From Actinomycetota bacterium (lineage in GTDB: Bacteria; Actinomycetota; Acidimicrobiia; IMCC26256; PALSA-610): a stretch of 8,919 nucleotides of DNA. The stretch's first letter is position 1. The number at the start of each line of letters is the position of its first letter. The notes below the pieces were generated by a model. The model did not search any database. It saw nothing but the letters and a program-made list of their open reading frames with translations, and was not told the DNA's origin. The stretch is from NCBI GenBank assembly GCA_030839105.1, contig JAUZEI010000604.1, positions 1-8,919 on the forward strand, written 5' to 3'. Below are positions 1 through 7,020 of the stretch, in pieces. The position numbers and the translations under genes are program-made.

Positions 1-2
1 GC

Positions 3-515
3 CCGCAGGTGATCATCACGTACCGCGACGATCGCGACTTCTATCCGCATCCCGATCACATCCGGGTGCACGAGATCTCGGTTCCCGCGTTCGATCTCGC
101 CGGCGATCCCGAGGCCTACCCCGACGCGGGCGAGCCGTGGCAGCCGCTCAAGCTCTACTACGTGTCCTGGTCGATCGCACGGGTCAAGGCGCTGCACCAG
201 GCCTACCTCGACCGAGGCGAGGAGAGCGCTTACACCACATGGTTCGAGCGGGGTTTCGACACCAATCGCAAGGACGAGTTCACCACCCTGATCGACGTCG
301 GCGACTACCTCGCCAAGCGCCGCGCCGCGTTGCTCGCGCACCGCACCCAGGTCGATCCCGTCGGCCACTGGATGCGGCTGCCCGACGACGTGATCCGCGA
401 GGTGTTCCCGTGGGAGGAGTACACGCTCGCGCGTTCCCTCGTCGACAACCATGTGCCCGAAGGTGAGTTCGAAGACGACGTGTTCGCCGGCGTGCGCGAG
501 CGCGTCGAGCGGTAA
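3..515 (+). CDS. mca: Mycothiol S-conjugate amidase Mca, C-terminal part (5' end outside window)
   Basis: The frame is open to the left edge, and 170 residues are present of a protein that is usually near 290. Mca is a zinc amidase of the LmbE/PIG-L family. It hydrolyses mycothiol S-conjugates to GlcN-inositol and a mercapturic acid for export. Near the start of the visible part is TYRDDRDFYPHPDH; HPDH is the family motif that supplies the third metal ligand. The first two ligands would lie in the missing N-terminal part. Other family matches are EPWQPLKLYY, the AHRTQVDP segment and the C-terminal EDDVFAG. Most Mca proteins read GGY just before PHPDH; here it is DFY. The closely related MshB deacetylase is the alternative, but the AHRTQVDP and KLYY regions fit Mca better. 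The SCP2 gene follows 15 nt later, so they are probably co-transcribed. A GTG at 9 is inside the gene and is not the start. Confidence 0.85.
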   Translation, partial: PQVIITYRDDRDFYPHPDHIRVHEISVPAFDLAGDPEAYPDAGEPWQPLKLYYVSWSIARVKALHQAYLDRGEESAYTTWFERGFDTNRKDEFTTLIDVGDYLAKRRAALLAHRTQVDPVGHWMRLPDDVIREVFPWEEYTLARSLVDNHVPEGEFEDDVFAGVRERVER

Positions 516-522
516 CGGGGTC

Positions 523-526
523 AAGG
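523..526 (+). promoter_or_regulatory. Ribosome binding site of the SCP2 gene
   Basis: AAGG lies 4 nt before the ATG at 531, inside the 15-nt gap after the mca stop codon. It supports this ATG as the start. Confidence 0.45.
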
Positions 527-530
527 CGGG

Positions 531-830
531 ATGATCGTCGAGTTCGTCGTCGCGGCCGGCAAGAAGGAACAGGCTCGGGGCTGGGTGCGCGTCGCCGACG
601 GCGGGGTCGTGGAGCGCGGCGAGAGCGCCTCCGCCGGACCGGCCGACGTGACCTTCACCGCCACTCCGGCAGACGCGCAGGCGCTGCACGACGGAACTCT
701 CGATCTGTCGGTCGGGTTCATGCGGGGTCAGGTGAAGATGGCCGGGGACTTCGGCGCGCTCCTGCAGTTCCTGCCGCTCACCGGTGGCCCTTCGCCGCAC
801 GTGCGTGTTGCCGAGATCCTGCCCGGCTGA
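531..830 (+). CDS. Small SCP2 sterol-binding domain protein
   Basis: A 99-residue stand-alone protein resembling the SCP2 (sterol carrier protein 2) fold, which binds lipids, fatty acyl chains or other hydrophobic molecules in a tunnel. The diagnostic part is the segment DVTFTATPADAQALHDG (39-55) followed by FMRGQVKMAGD (63-73). This matches the family pattern in which a strand and helix lead to an F-M-x-G-x-(L/V)-K-(I/M)-x-G-D strand. No signal peptide or membrane segment is seen, so it should be cytosolic. It lies between mca and a DinB protein with 14-15 nt gaps, so it is probably part of one transcript. In this setting it may carry a hydrophobic substrate for a thiol-linked enzyme, but that is inference. 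It has no catalytic motif of its own. Confidence 0.75.
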   Translation: MIVEFVVAAGKKEQARGWVRVADGGVVERGESASAGPADVTFTATPADAQALHDGTLDLSVGFMRGQVKMAGDFGALLQFLPLTGGPSPHVRVAEILPG

Positions 831-844
831 GCGCGCGGTCCTCG

Positions 845-1339
845 ATGTCGGCGACCGACCACCTGGGTGCCCGGGCAGAAGAGGGGCCACTCCTCGTCGG
901 CTTCCTCGACTGGTACCGCGAGATCGTCGAGCACAAGGTGACCGGACTGTCGCTCGAGGAAGCGACGCGGATCATGACGCCGACGGGGATGTCGCCCCTC
1001 GGCATCGTCGCGCATCTGGCGGCCGTCGAGACCGGTTGGTTCGTCGAGGATTTCGCGGGCGGCGCGGCAGACCCGATCTGGGACGACCACGGGTCGTTCC
1101 ATCTGCGGGCGGCCGACTCCGTCGACTCGGTTCTCGAGGAGTACCGGGTTGCGTGCGCGAACTCCCGCGCGATCGCGGCGGCCGCGCCCTCGCTCGACAC
1201 CCTGAGCGTCGCCGAGGACAAGTACCGGGGTCACGTCTCGTTGCGCTGGATCCTCGTGCACATGATCGAGGAGACGGCCCGTCACGCGGGTCATCTCGAC
1301 GTGATGCGCGAGCAGATCGACGGTCAGACCGGCGACTGA
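845..1339 (+). CDS. DinB/DUF664 family protein, possibly mycothiol-dependent
   Basis: A 164-residue protein of the DinB superfamily, four-helix-bundle metalloenzymes. The DUF664 signature is clear: LGIVAHLAAVE around H57 and the C-terminal HMIEETARHAGHLD (139-152). The three expected metal ligands can be placed at H57, E143 and H147. As I recall it, the zinc site of mycothiol-dependent maleylpyruvate isomerase is a His followed later by Glu-x3-His, which is this pattern. Many family members use mycothiol or bacillithiol to transform or detoxify small electrophiles. The mca gene two genes upstream supports a mycothiol link. The real substrate cannot be read from the sequence. The ATG follows the SCP2 stop by 14 nt with only a weak ribosome site, which suits translation coupled to the gene before. 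It is the last gene of the plus-strand cluster and faces the CoA-transferase operon. Confidence 0.8.
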   Translation: MSATDHLGARAEEGPLLVGFLDWYREIVEHKVTGLSLEEATRIMTPTGMSPLGIVAHLAAVETGWFVEDFAGGAADPIWDDHGSFHLRAADSVDSVLEEYRVACANSRAIAAAAPSLDTLSVAEDKYRGHVSLRWILVHMIEETARHAGHLDVMREQIDGQTGD

Positions 1340-1478
1340 GCGCCCAGACGGGCGGCTTCACGACACCGGACGAGGATCCCGGCCGGCCCCGGAGCGGCCG
1401 ATGTTGGTGTTCCTGGCCCCCGGTCAGGCGCTGCGTTGTTCGGGCGGCGTCGATCCGGCGCCGTAGGACTCGTCTCGT
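1340..1478. other. Convergent intergenic region with a weak inverted repeat
   Basis: 139 nt between the stop codons of two convergent genes. CGGCCG at 1380-1385 can pair with CGGCCG at 1395-1400 across a 9-nt loop. No T-run follows, so this is at best a weak transcription end. I see no credible small gene here on either strand. Confidence 0.3.
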
Positions 1479-2680
1479 TCAGCCCGCAACGCCCGACGCG
1501 CGCAGTTCCGCGATGCGGTCGCCGACGCCGAGCTCGCGCAGGATTTCGTCGGTGTGCTCACCGAGCAGGGGTGCGGGCCCGCCGAGCGGCGGACGCGTAC
1601 CGCTGAAGTCGGAGGGATGACGGGGCTGGCGCAACCGTCCCGCGGTCGGGTGCATCGAGTCCTCGAGGATGCCGACGGCGCGTGCGTGCGGATCGGCCGC
1701 GAGCTCGGTGGGGGAGAGCACGACGCCGCACGGCACGTTGTGGCGTTCGAGTGCGCCGATCGCATCGGCCGTGGTCATCTCGGTCGCGGCGGTGTAGCAG
1801 CGGTTCATGATCTCGCGCATGAGCTCGCGGTGCTGCACGCGCTGTGCGATGGTCGCGACGCGGGGGTCGTCGTAGCCGTCGACGCCGAACGCCTTGCACA
1901 TGCCCGAGAAGTCGGCATCCGACGTCGGCGTGCAGATCCCCCAACCGTCGCGAAAATGGAACGGCCGGAAGTTCGACACGAAGCTCGACGGCTGCGAACG
2001 GTCGGCGTCCTGCAGCACCTCGTTGCCCGCGGCGTCGGCCCAGAGGAACGACACGACCGCGTCGAGCATCGCGAGTTGCACGTGCGTGCCCGCGCCGGTG
2101 CGTTCGCGCGCGAACAACGCGGCCGTGATGGCCTGGGCCGCGTACAGCGCAGTCACCTTGTCGGCGACGGTCTGGTTCAAGAAGTGCGGCTCCCCGGTCT
2201 GCGGGTCGGCCTGGTTCGCGGCGAACCCGCCGTAGGCCTGGATAACCGTGTCGTAGGCGCCTTTCCCGGCGTACGGGCCGGTCGGTCCGAAGCCGGAAAG
2301 GGACGCGTAGACGACCCGGTCGTTGACGGAGCGTGCGTCTTCGTAGCCGATACCCAGCCGCTCGACGACCCCGGGCCGGAAGTTCTGGACGACCACGTCG
2401 GATCCGCGATCAGGCGGAGCAGAATGTCGCGTCCCTCGGGGTGGTGCACGTCGAGCGCGAGCGATCGTTTGCCGCGGTTGCACATCTGCGCGAGCGCGCT
2501 CAGTCCGTTGACGGAGACGCCGACGTAGCGACCGATGTCACCGAACCCGGGGCGCTCGACTTTCACCACCTGCGCACCCTGGTCGCCCAGCAACGCCACC
2601 GCGTACGGGCCGGTGAGCGCGATCGAGAGGTCGACGACGCTGATGCCGTCGAGCGGGCCGAACGGGCGAGCGTCGGTCAT
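1479..2680 (-). pseudogene. CaiB/BaiF family III CoA transferase, interrupted by a one-base frameshift
   Basis: Family III CoA transferases move CoA between acyl-CoA donors and carboxylic acids through an aspartyl-CoA intermediate; racemases and CoA lyases share the fold. The N-terminal part (LDGISVVDLS, LLGDQGAQVVKVE, CNRGKRSLALD) reads in one frame from 2680 to about 2402. The rest (SDVVVQNFRPG, SLSGFGPTGPYA, LLGEHTDEIL) reads in another frame to the stop at 1479-1481. Restoring one base gives about 400 residues, the normal family length. By alignment with formyl-CoA transferase from memory, the catalytic aspartate is about residue 174, in TVADKVTALYAA (codon 2162-2160). As written, translation from the ATG runs on out of frame and stops at 2177, giving 167 residues. 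The ATG overlaps the upstream stop as ATGA and has its own ribosome site. Everything except the shift looks intact, so a sequencing error or a very recent mutation is likely. The substrate is unknown. Confidence 0.88.
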
Positions 2681-3798
2681 GCGTCGAACTCCTCGTTGCT
2701 GCGCGGCCGACCGCCGGGGCCGCTGTACGCGAGCCCGTAGCCGGGCACCGTCGCGAATGCGGGATCGGGGAGCGCGTCAATGGCCCGCGACCAGGCTTCG
2801 ATGAGGCGATCTTCGGCTGCGTAGTCGAACGGATCGGTGAGCACGAGCTCCTCCTGTCCGCCGCGCGCACACGGGTGCTCCACCAACCACCGCGCGGTCG
2901 CCGCGATCGCCGCGCGCGCCGGCACCACGTCGCGATACCCGAGGTCGTTGCGCACCCGGCTGATGTCGAGCACCCGGTGCGTCGGTAGCGGCTGGGCGAG
3001 GAGAGGTCGGGCCGGGAGCGCGAGCTCGAAGGGCATCGACACGATCTCGAGGTGACGGCCGAGCGCGGTGGCGATGAGCTCCACGACCTGACGGATCGAC
3101 AACACCTCCTCGTCGCCGACGTTGAAGATCTTCCCGGCAGCAGCCCCGGGATGTTCGAGTGCAAGAACCAAGGCGTGCGCGAGATTCTCGGTGTAGCCGT
3201 GATGATGGAGCGTGAGACCGTCGTCGGCGACGACGATGCGCTCGCGCCCGTCGAGGATCCGGCGCACGACGAGCCACTCGCGCGGCACGAGTTGGTGCGG
3301 CCCGTAGACGTACGGATAGCGGAAGTGCGAGGCCCGGGGATGATGGGCGAACACCGCTTCCTCGGTGCGTACGATGCGGTACCCCTTCTCGTCGTCCTCG
3401 GCGTGGGCGACGGTGGGCGCGTCCTCGGCGACCGGAACGGGCAGTCCCGGCGGATCCGCCATCCACGGATTCATCCACCCGAGGTACGCGGGCACGCCGC
3501 CGACCGACACGAACTGACCGATCTGACCCGCCGCGAGCTCGGCGATCCGGCGCAAGCGACCGTACATCGCGATCACCACGTCGAACCGTTGGTTGCCGAA
3601 CGTCCTTGCGTCGAAGAGCTGCCGCAGGGACTCACCGTCGTACGGATCGGTGTGCACGTGCACGACCTCGGACGGAGTCTCGGTGCGCTCGTGCAACCCG
3701 CGGTGCACGATCGTCACCTCGTAGCCGAGGTCGACGAGGTCTTGGACGAGCGGAATTCCGGTCGGACCCGTCCCGCCGATCACCAGGGCGCGCGTCAC
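2677..3798 (-). CDS. Atypical NAD(P)-dependent epimerase/dehydratase-like protein (extended SDR)
   Basis: A 373-residue protein with an N-terminal Rossmann fold. GGTGPTG (8-14) is the dinucleotide-binding glycine motif, and TIVHRG (29-34) ends the second strand. FRYPYVYGPHQ and the later GKIFNVGDEEVLSIRQVVELI are typical of the epimerase/dehydratase family. The usual catalytic Tyr-x3-Lys appears here as Y140-R-I-V-R144, so lysine is replaced by arginine. That places it among the atypical SDRs, which may bind a nucleotide cofactor without ordinary SDR catalysis. No signal peptide is seen. The start is GTG at 3798, because no other start codon lies in frame between it and the upstream gene and the Rossmann motif begins at the expected distance; the ribosome site is weak. 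It lies 39 nt after the deaminase stop and overlaps the CoA-transferase start by 4 nt, so the three form an operon. The substrate is unknown. Confidence 0.82.
   Translation of the reverse strand: MTRALVIGGTGPTGIPLVQDLVDLGYEVTIVHRGLHERTETPSEVVHVHTDPYDGESLRQLFDARTFGNQRFDVVIAMYGRLRRIAELAAGQIGQFVSVGGVPAYLGWMNPWMADPPGLPVPVAEDAPTVAHAEDDEKGYRIVRTEEAVFAHHPRASHFRYPYVYGPHQLVPREWLVVRRILDGRERIVVADDGLTLHHHGYTENLAHALVLALEHPGAAAGKIFNVGDEEVLSIRQVVELIATALGRHLEIVSMPFELALPARPLLAQPLPTHRVLDISRVRNDLGYRDVVPARAAIAATARWLVEHPCARGGQEELVLTDPFDYAAEDRLIEAWSRAIDALPDPAFATVPGYGLAYSGPGGRPRSNEEFDA
2689..2694 (-). promoter_or_regulatory. Ribosome binding site of the CoA-transferase gene
   Basis: On the minus strand GAGGAG lies 8 nt before the ATG at 2680-2678, inside the end of the upstream dehydrogenase gene. 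With the ATGA overlap it fixes the start and suggests translational coupling. Confidence 0.6.
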
Positions 3799-3837
3799 GG
3801 CGCAGATCGAACGGACGCCCGGCTCATGCGGCGCACG

Positions 3838-4845
3838 CTACGCAGATCGGCCCGGCTCCGGCCAGGCGTACGCGGCGGCTATGTCTTCGAGGCGCGCGCG
3901 CGTTCGGTCGTCGCAGAGGGCGCCGCGGACTCCGGCTTCGTACGCCGCGCGCGCCGTGAGGCCGAGCAGCGCGGCGACGTCGTAGTCGCGGGTGAGGTCG
4001 GTGTCGAACATCGCGGGATCGTCGGTGCTGATCGAGCAGGCCACACCGGCCGCCAGCATCGCCGGAAGCGGGTGGTTCTCGATGGTGTCGACGGCGCGCG
4101 TCCGGATATTGGAGATCGGGCACACGTCGCACACCACGCCCCGCTCCGCGATCTCGGCGAGCAAGGCCGGGTCGTCGACGGCGCGAATGCCGTGGCGGAG
4201 CCGATCCGCACTGAGCGCATCGAGCGATCCCCGGATCGACGCGACCCCTTCGGTCTCGCCTGCATGGGGGACCGATCCGAGACCGCCTTCCTTGGCGATA
4301 CGGAAGGCAGGCGCGAACGGCTCCGGCGGCCAGCCGGTCTCGCGGCCGCCGAGACCGAGCGCGACCACACCGCGGTCGCGGTACTTGACCGAGTAGCGCG
4401 CCGTTTCCAGCGCCGATTCGACGCCGAAGCCCCGCGGGATGTCGGGCGTCAGCCGCACCTCGACGCCCGTGGTCTCGCGCGCTTCGTCGGCGCCGTCGCA
4501 GAAACCGGTGAAGACCTCGTCCCACGACGCGCCGCCGAGGACGCGTTCGGCGGGCGTGAAGATGCCTTCGATGTAAACCGCGCCGTGCGCGGCGGCCTCC
4601 TGCGCGTACGACACGACGACCCGGCGGAAGTCGTCGCCGGTGCGGATGACGTGCGTCGTCATCATCCAGAGCTCGATGAAGTGATCGAAGTCGCGGAACC
4701 GGTACAGCTCCGTCAGCGCGTCGACGTCGTGCGCGGGAAGGTCGAGTCCGTTGCGACTCGCGATGTCGAGCAGTGCGGCGGGTCGGACCGCGCCTTCGAG
4801 ATGGACGTGCAGCTCGATCTTCGGAGTGGGTGGCGATGCGGGCAT
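3838..4845 (-). CDS. Adenosine-deaminase-family purine/nucleoside deaminase
   Basis: A 335-residue zinc enzyme of the adenosine/AMP deaminase superfamily (amidohydrolase barrel), near the normal family length. It removes the 6-amino group of an adenine-type base with water, releasing ammonia. All catalytic elements are visible: H13 and H15 in HVHLEG, H194 and the proton-transfer E197 in HAGE, H218 in HGIRAVDDP, and D275/D276 in STDDPAMF. CPISN (242-246) is also a family motif. In true adenosine deaminases the first motif usually reads HxHLDG, and that Asp contacts the ribose. Here it is Glu (E17), as in adenine deaminases and aminodeoxyfutalosine deaminases. GLGG at 164-167 replaces the usual adenosine-deaminase segment. 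The substrate is therefore open. It should be cytosolic. It is the first gene of a three-gene minus-strand operon and has a strong ribosome site. Confidence 0.88.
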   Translation of the reverse strand: MPASPPTPKIELHVHLEGAVRPAALLDIASRNGLDLPAHDVDALTELYRFRDFDHFIELWMMTTHVIRTGDDFRRVVVSYAQEAAAHGAVYIEGIFTPAERVLGGASWDEVFTGFCDGADEARETTGVEVRLTPDIPRGFGVESALETARYSVKYRDRGVVALGLGGRETGWPPEPFAPAFRIAKEGGLGSVPHAGETEGVASIRGSLDALSADRLRHGIRAVDDPALLAEIAERGVVCDVCPISNIRTRAVDTIENHPLPAMLAAGVACSISTDDPAMFDTDLTRDYDVAALLGLTARAAYEAGVRGALCDDRTRARLEDIAAAYAWPEPGRSA

Positions 4846-4850
4846 GTCGG

Positions 4851-4856
4851 CTCCTT
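4851..4856 (-). promoter_or_regulatory. Ribosome binding site of the deaminase gene
   Basis: A perfect AAGGAG on the minus strand, 5 nt before the ATG at 4845-4843. It is the best Shine-Dalgarno site in the window and decides the start. Confidence 0.75.
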
Positions 4857-5040
4857 GGCGCGTCGAATGTGATCCCTGCGAGAGAGAATCCCACGCCTCG
4901 AACCGGGGCCTTCAGGCCCTGCCCGTCTGGTCAGCTCGTGACGCCGAGATGCTAGCGGCCGATCACGGTGCCGGTGGCGACTTTCGCAGGGCAATGCGTA
5001 GCGCCGTCCCCGTGGCAAGGTGGTCGCCCGAGGAACACGA

Positions 5041-5046
5041 GAGAGG
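5041..5046 (+). promoter_or_regulatory. Ribosome binding site of the glycosyltransferase gene
   Basis: GAGAGG lies 6 nt before the GTG at 5053. It favours that GTG over the in-frame GTG at 5020, which would add 11 residues before the conserved first strand. Confidence 0.5.
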
Positions 5047-5052
5047 TGTGCG

Positions 5053-6201
5053 GTGCGGTTCCTGTTCACGTTTGCCGGGGGCGCGGGTCACGCCGATCCG
5101 CTGGTGCCGGTCGCGCGCGCGGTCGGGCTCGCCGGCCACGCGGTCGCCTTCTCCGGGCGCGCATCCGTGACGAACGACCTCGCGGCGCGCGGCTTCGTGG
5201 TCTTCGGCGATGCCAGCGCCATCGCCGACCCGCCTCCGCAACGTCTGCCGCTCGCCGAGCTCGATCCCGAACGAGAAGACCTCGTGCTCCGCTACGGATT
5301 CGCCGACCGCATCGCGCGCGCCCGCGCAGCGGGAATCGCCGAGGTGTGCAGCAAGTGGCGACCGGACGTCGTCGTGCACGACGAGGTCGACTTCGGTGCC
5401 GCGATCGCCGCCGAGCGGCTCGGTATTCCGCACGCGACCGTGCTCGTGGTAGCGGCGGGCTCGTTCGTGCGCAGCGAGATCGTCGCAGAGTCCCTCGACG
5501 TTGTGCGCGCTGATCTCGGGCTCGCCGCCGACCCGGATCTGGTCATGCTCCGCGGCGGGCTGGTGCTCTCGCCCTTCCCGCCGAGCTTTCGCGATCCGGC
5601 GTTTCCGTTGCCCGCGGGTACGCACTCGTTCCGCCCCGATCGGCTCGAACCGGTGATCGACGCGCCCGCGTACCTCAGCAGCGGGAACGACCGGCCCGAT
5701 ACGCCGACCGTGTACTTCACGCTCGGGACGATCTTCAATCTCGAGTCGGGCGATCTGTTCACTCGTGTGCTTACGGGACTGCGAGAGCTGCCCATCGAGG
5801 TCGTGGTGACGGTCGGGCGCAACGTCGATACGGATGAGGTCGGTCCGCAACCCGTCAACGTTCACATCGAGCGCTTCATACCGCAGTCGATGGTCTTGCC
5901 GTATTGCGATCTGGTCGTCAGTCACGGCGGGTCGGGCAGTGTCGTCGGCGCGCTCGCGCACGGTCTGCCGCAGGTCGTACTCCCGATGGGCGCCGATCAA
6001 CCGTTGAACGCGGCGCGGATCGAAGCGCTCGGCCTCGGACGCACACTCGACGCGCGGCGCGCGACGTCCGAGATGGTGCGTTCGACCGTGGAATCGTTGT
6101 TCGCCCATCCCGGATACGCGAGCGCCGCGCAGCGGGTGCAGTCCGAGATCGACGCGCTGCCCGGCCCGGAGTCGACCGTCGCCCGGCTCGAACGCATGTG
6201 A
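5053..6201 (+). CDS. GT-B fold glycosyltransferase, MGT/UGT (GT1) type
   Basis: A 382-residue enzyme expected to move a sugar from a nucleotide sugar to a small acceptor such as a macrolide, phenol, lipid or other hydrophobic molecule. The first strand, RFLFTFAGGAGHADPLVPVARA, places H13 where the family has its catalytic base. The C-terminal donor-binding region is very clear: VHIERFIPQSMVLPYCDLVV leads to HGGSGS (291-296), then GLPQVVLPMGADQPLNAARIE, with D315-Q316 in the position that binds the donor sugar. Two Rossmann-like halves meet near residue 215, before PTVYFTLGTIF. No signal peptide or membrane segment is present. The GTG start at 5053 puts the first beta strand at the very N-terminus, as in relatives. 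Neither donor nor acceptor can be read from the sequence. It is a single gene: its neighbour upstream is divergent, and its stop is 12 nt from the stop of the convergent GNAT gene. Confidence 0.87.
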   Translation: MRFLFTFAGGAGHADPLVPVARAVGLAGHAVAFSGRASVTNDLAARGFVVFGDASAIADPPPQRLPLAELDPEREDLVLRYGFADRIARARAAGIAEVCSKWRPDVVVHDEVDFGAAIAAERLGIPHATVLVVAAGSFVRSEIVAESLDVVRADLGLAADPDLVMLRGGLVLSPFPPSFRDPAFPLPAGTHSFRPDRLEPVIDAPAYLSSGNDRPDTPTVYFTLGTIFNLESGDLFTRVLTGLRELPIEVVVTVGRNVDTDEVGPQPVNVHIERFIPQSMVLPYCDLVVSHGGSGSVVGALAHGLPQVVLPMGADQPLNAARIEALGLGRTLDARRATSEMVRSTVESLFAHPGYASAAQRVQSEIDALPGPESTVARLERM

Positions 6202-6213
6202 GCCGGCCCGGCG

Positions 6214-7020
6214 TCAGAGCGTGAGCTTGCCCCCGACGAAGACGCGGGAGACCTCTGCGCCGCACTTGCCGTAGAACCGTAGGTTGCTGACCCACGAGAT
6301 CTCGGCGGTGGTGCACCCGCGATCTTCGAGATCGGCGCAGAGTGCGCCCACGACGGCCGACCCGACACCGCCGTGCTGGAGGTCGGGATCGGTCGCCATC
6401 GGGCCGATCCATCCGGCGCGTCCGACGGAGTGACAGCCGAAGCCGATGGTTGCGCCCGCCTCGTCGCGGGCCGCGAACGCGGAGCCGAGCGCGACGGCGC
6501 GATCGAGCTCGGGAACCCAGTAGGGATACGTGCGTTCGGCGAAGTTGTGCGCGCCCATACCCGTCTCGCGTTCGACTACCACGCCCCCCGGCGCGACGCG
6601 CCGGAACGACGTCGCGATCGACATGTTCGTGCCGACCCAGTCGCGCTCGAACCCGCAGGTCTCGAGCAGCATCCCGGCGCGCGTGTTGCACACGTCGACG
6701 CCGGGCCAGACGTAGCGCGGCACCGCGCTCGCAAGCAGGAGATCGTGGGCGCCGAGCGCGCGCGCCCGGTCGGCGATCGCATGCACGAGTGCCCGGCCGA
6801 GACCGGCGCTCTGCGCGGGCGGGTCGACCGCGACCAGGATGAGCCACGCCGCGACGTGCTTGCCGAAGTGCTGGATCTGCAGGACCGCCGCGCCGCGGTC
6901 GTCGCCGATCACCTCGTCGCCGGGGCCGAAGCAGAGGTATCTGAGCTCGTCGACGGTCAAGCGCTCGTCGGGCATGGCCGCCGCGCACAACGTCGCGAGC
7001 GCCTCGGGAGTCATGCTCAC
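6214..7020 (-). CDS. Tandem GNAT-family acetyltransferase
   Basis: 268 residues with two GNAT (Gcn5-related N-acetyltransferase) units. The N-terminal unit has the acetyl-CoA pyrophosphate loop QSAGLG (70-75) after VAVDP. The C-terminal unit has QHGGVG (215-220) after MATDPDL, then SNLRFYGKCGAEVSRVF, the usual last strand and helix. This family transfers acetyl from acetyl-CoA to an amine. A tandem-GNAT layout is also that of mycothiol synthase MshD, but the motifs around both loops do not look like MshD and I do not call it that. The start may be GTG at 7020, overlapping the upstream stop as GTGA, or ATG at 7014, which loses two residues; both imply coupling to the YdjC-type deacetylase gene. 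The 3' end is 12 nt from the convergent glycosyltransferase stop, with no terminator in between. Confidence 0.78.
   Translation of the reverse strand: MSMTPEALATLCAAAMPDERLTVDELRYLCFGPGDEVIGDDRGAAVLQIQHFGKHVAAWLILVAVDPPAQSAGLGRALVHAIADRARALGAHDLLLASAVPRYVWPGVDVCNTRAGMLLETCGFERDWVGTNMSIATSFRRVAPGGVVVERETGMGAHNFAERTYPYWVPELDRAVALGSAFAARDEAGATIGFGCHSVGRAGWIGPMATDPDLQHGGVGSAVVGALCADLEDRGCTTAEISWVSNLRFYGKCGAEVSRVFVGGKLTL

Larger units (their letters stand above)
4846..5052. other. Divergent intergenic region between deaminase and glycosyltransferase genes
   Basis: 207 nt that must hold the promoters of the minus-strand deaminase operon and of the plus-strand glycosyltransferase. Apart from the two ribosome sites at its ends, I see no convincing -35/-10 pair, operator palindrome or riboswitch. 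Confidence 0.5.

Noticed and set aside
1554..2528. Plus-strand frame of 324 codons opposite the CoA transferase
   Set aside because: It is the antisense of a recognisable CaiB/BaiF protein and has no recognisable domain. It does not explain the frameshift.
3052..4872. Long plus-strand open frame (606 codons) antisense to the deaminase and dehydrogenase genes
   Set aside because: It covers two minus-strand genes with full family motifs. Its own translation is low in complexity and matches nothing; long antisense frames are expected at this G+C content.
5020..5052. Upstream GTG at 5020 as the glycosyltransferase start
   Set aside because: It adds 11 polar, basic residues before the first conserved strand. 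GTG at 5053 has a ribosome site at proper spacing.
4963..6108. Minus-strand frame of 381 codons antisense to the glycosyltransferase
   Set aside because: The plus strand encodes the HGGSGS and DQ motifs in the right order. The antisense product is Arg-, Glu- and Asp-rich shadow sequence.
6202..6213. GCCGG/CCGGC inverted repeat in the 12-nt convergent gap as a terminator
   Set aside because: The loop would be 1-3 nt with a stem of 4-5 bp, and no T-run is present on either side.
6214..7020. Mycothiol synthase MshD
   Set aside because: The tandem-GNAT layout fits, but the sequence around both acetyl-CoA loops and the C-terminus does not resemble MshD as I know it.
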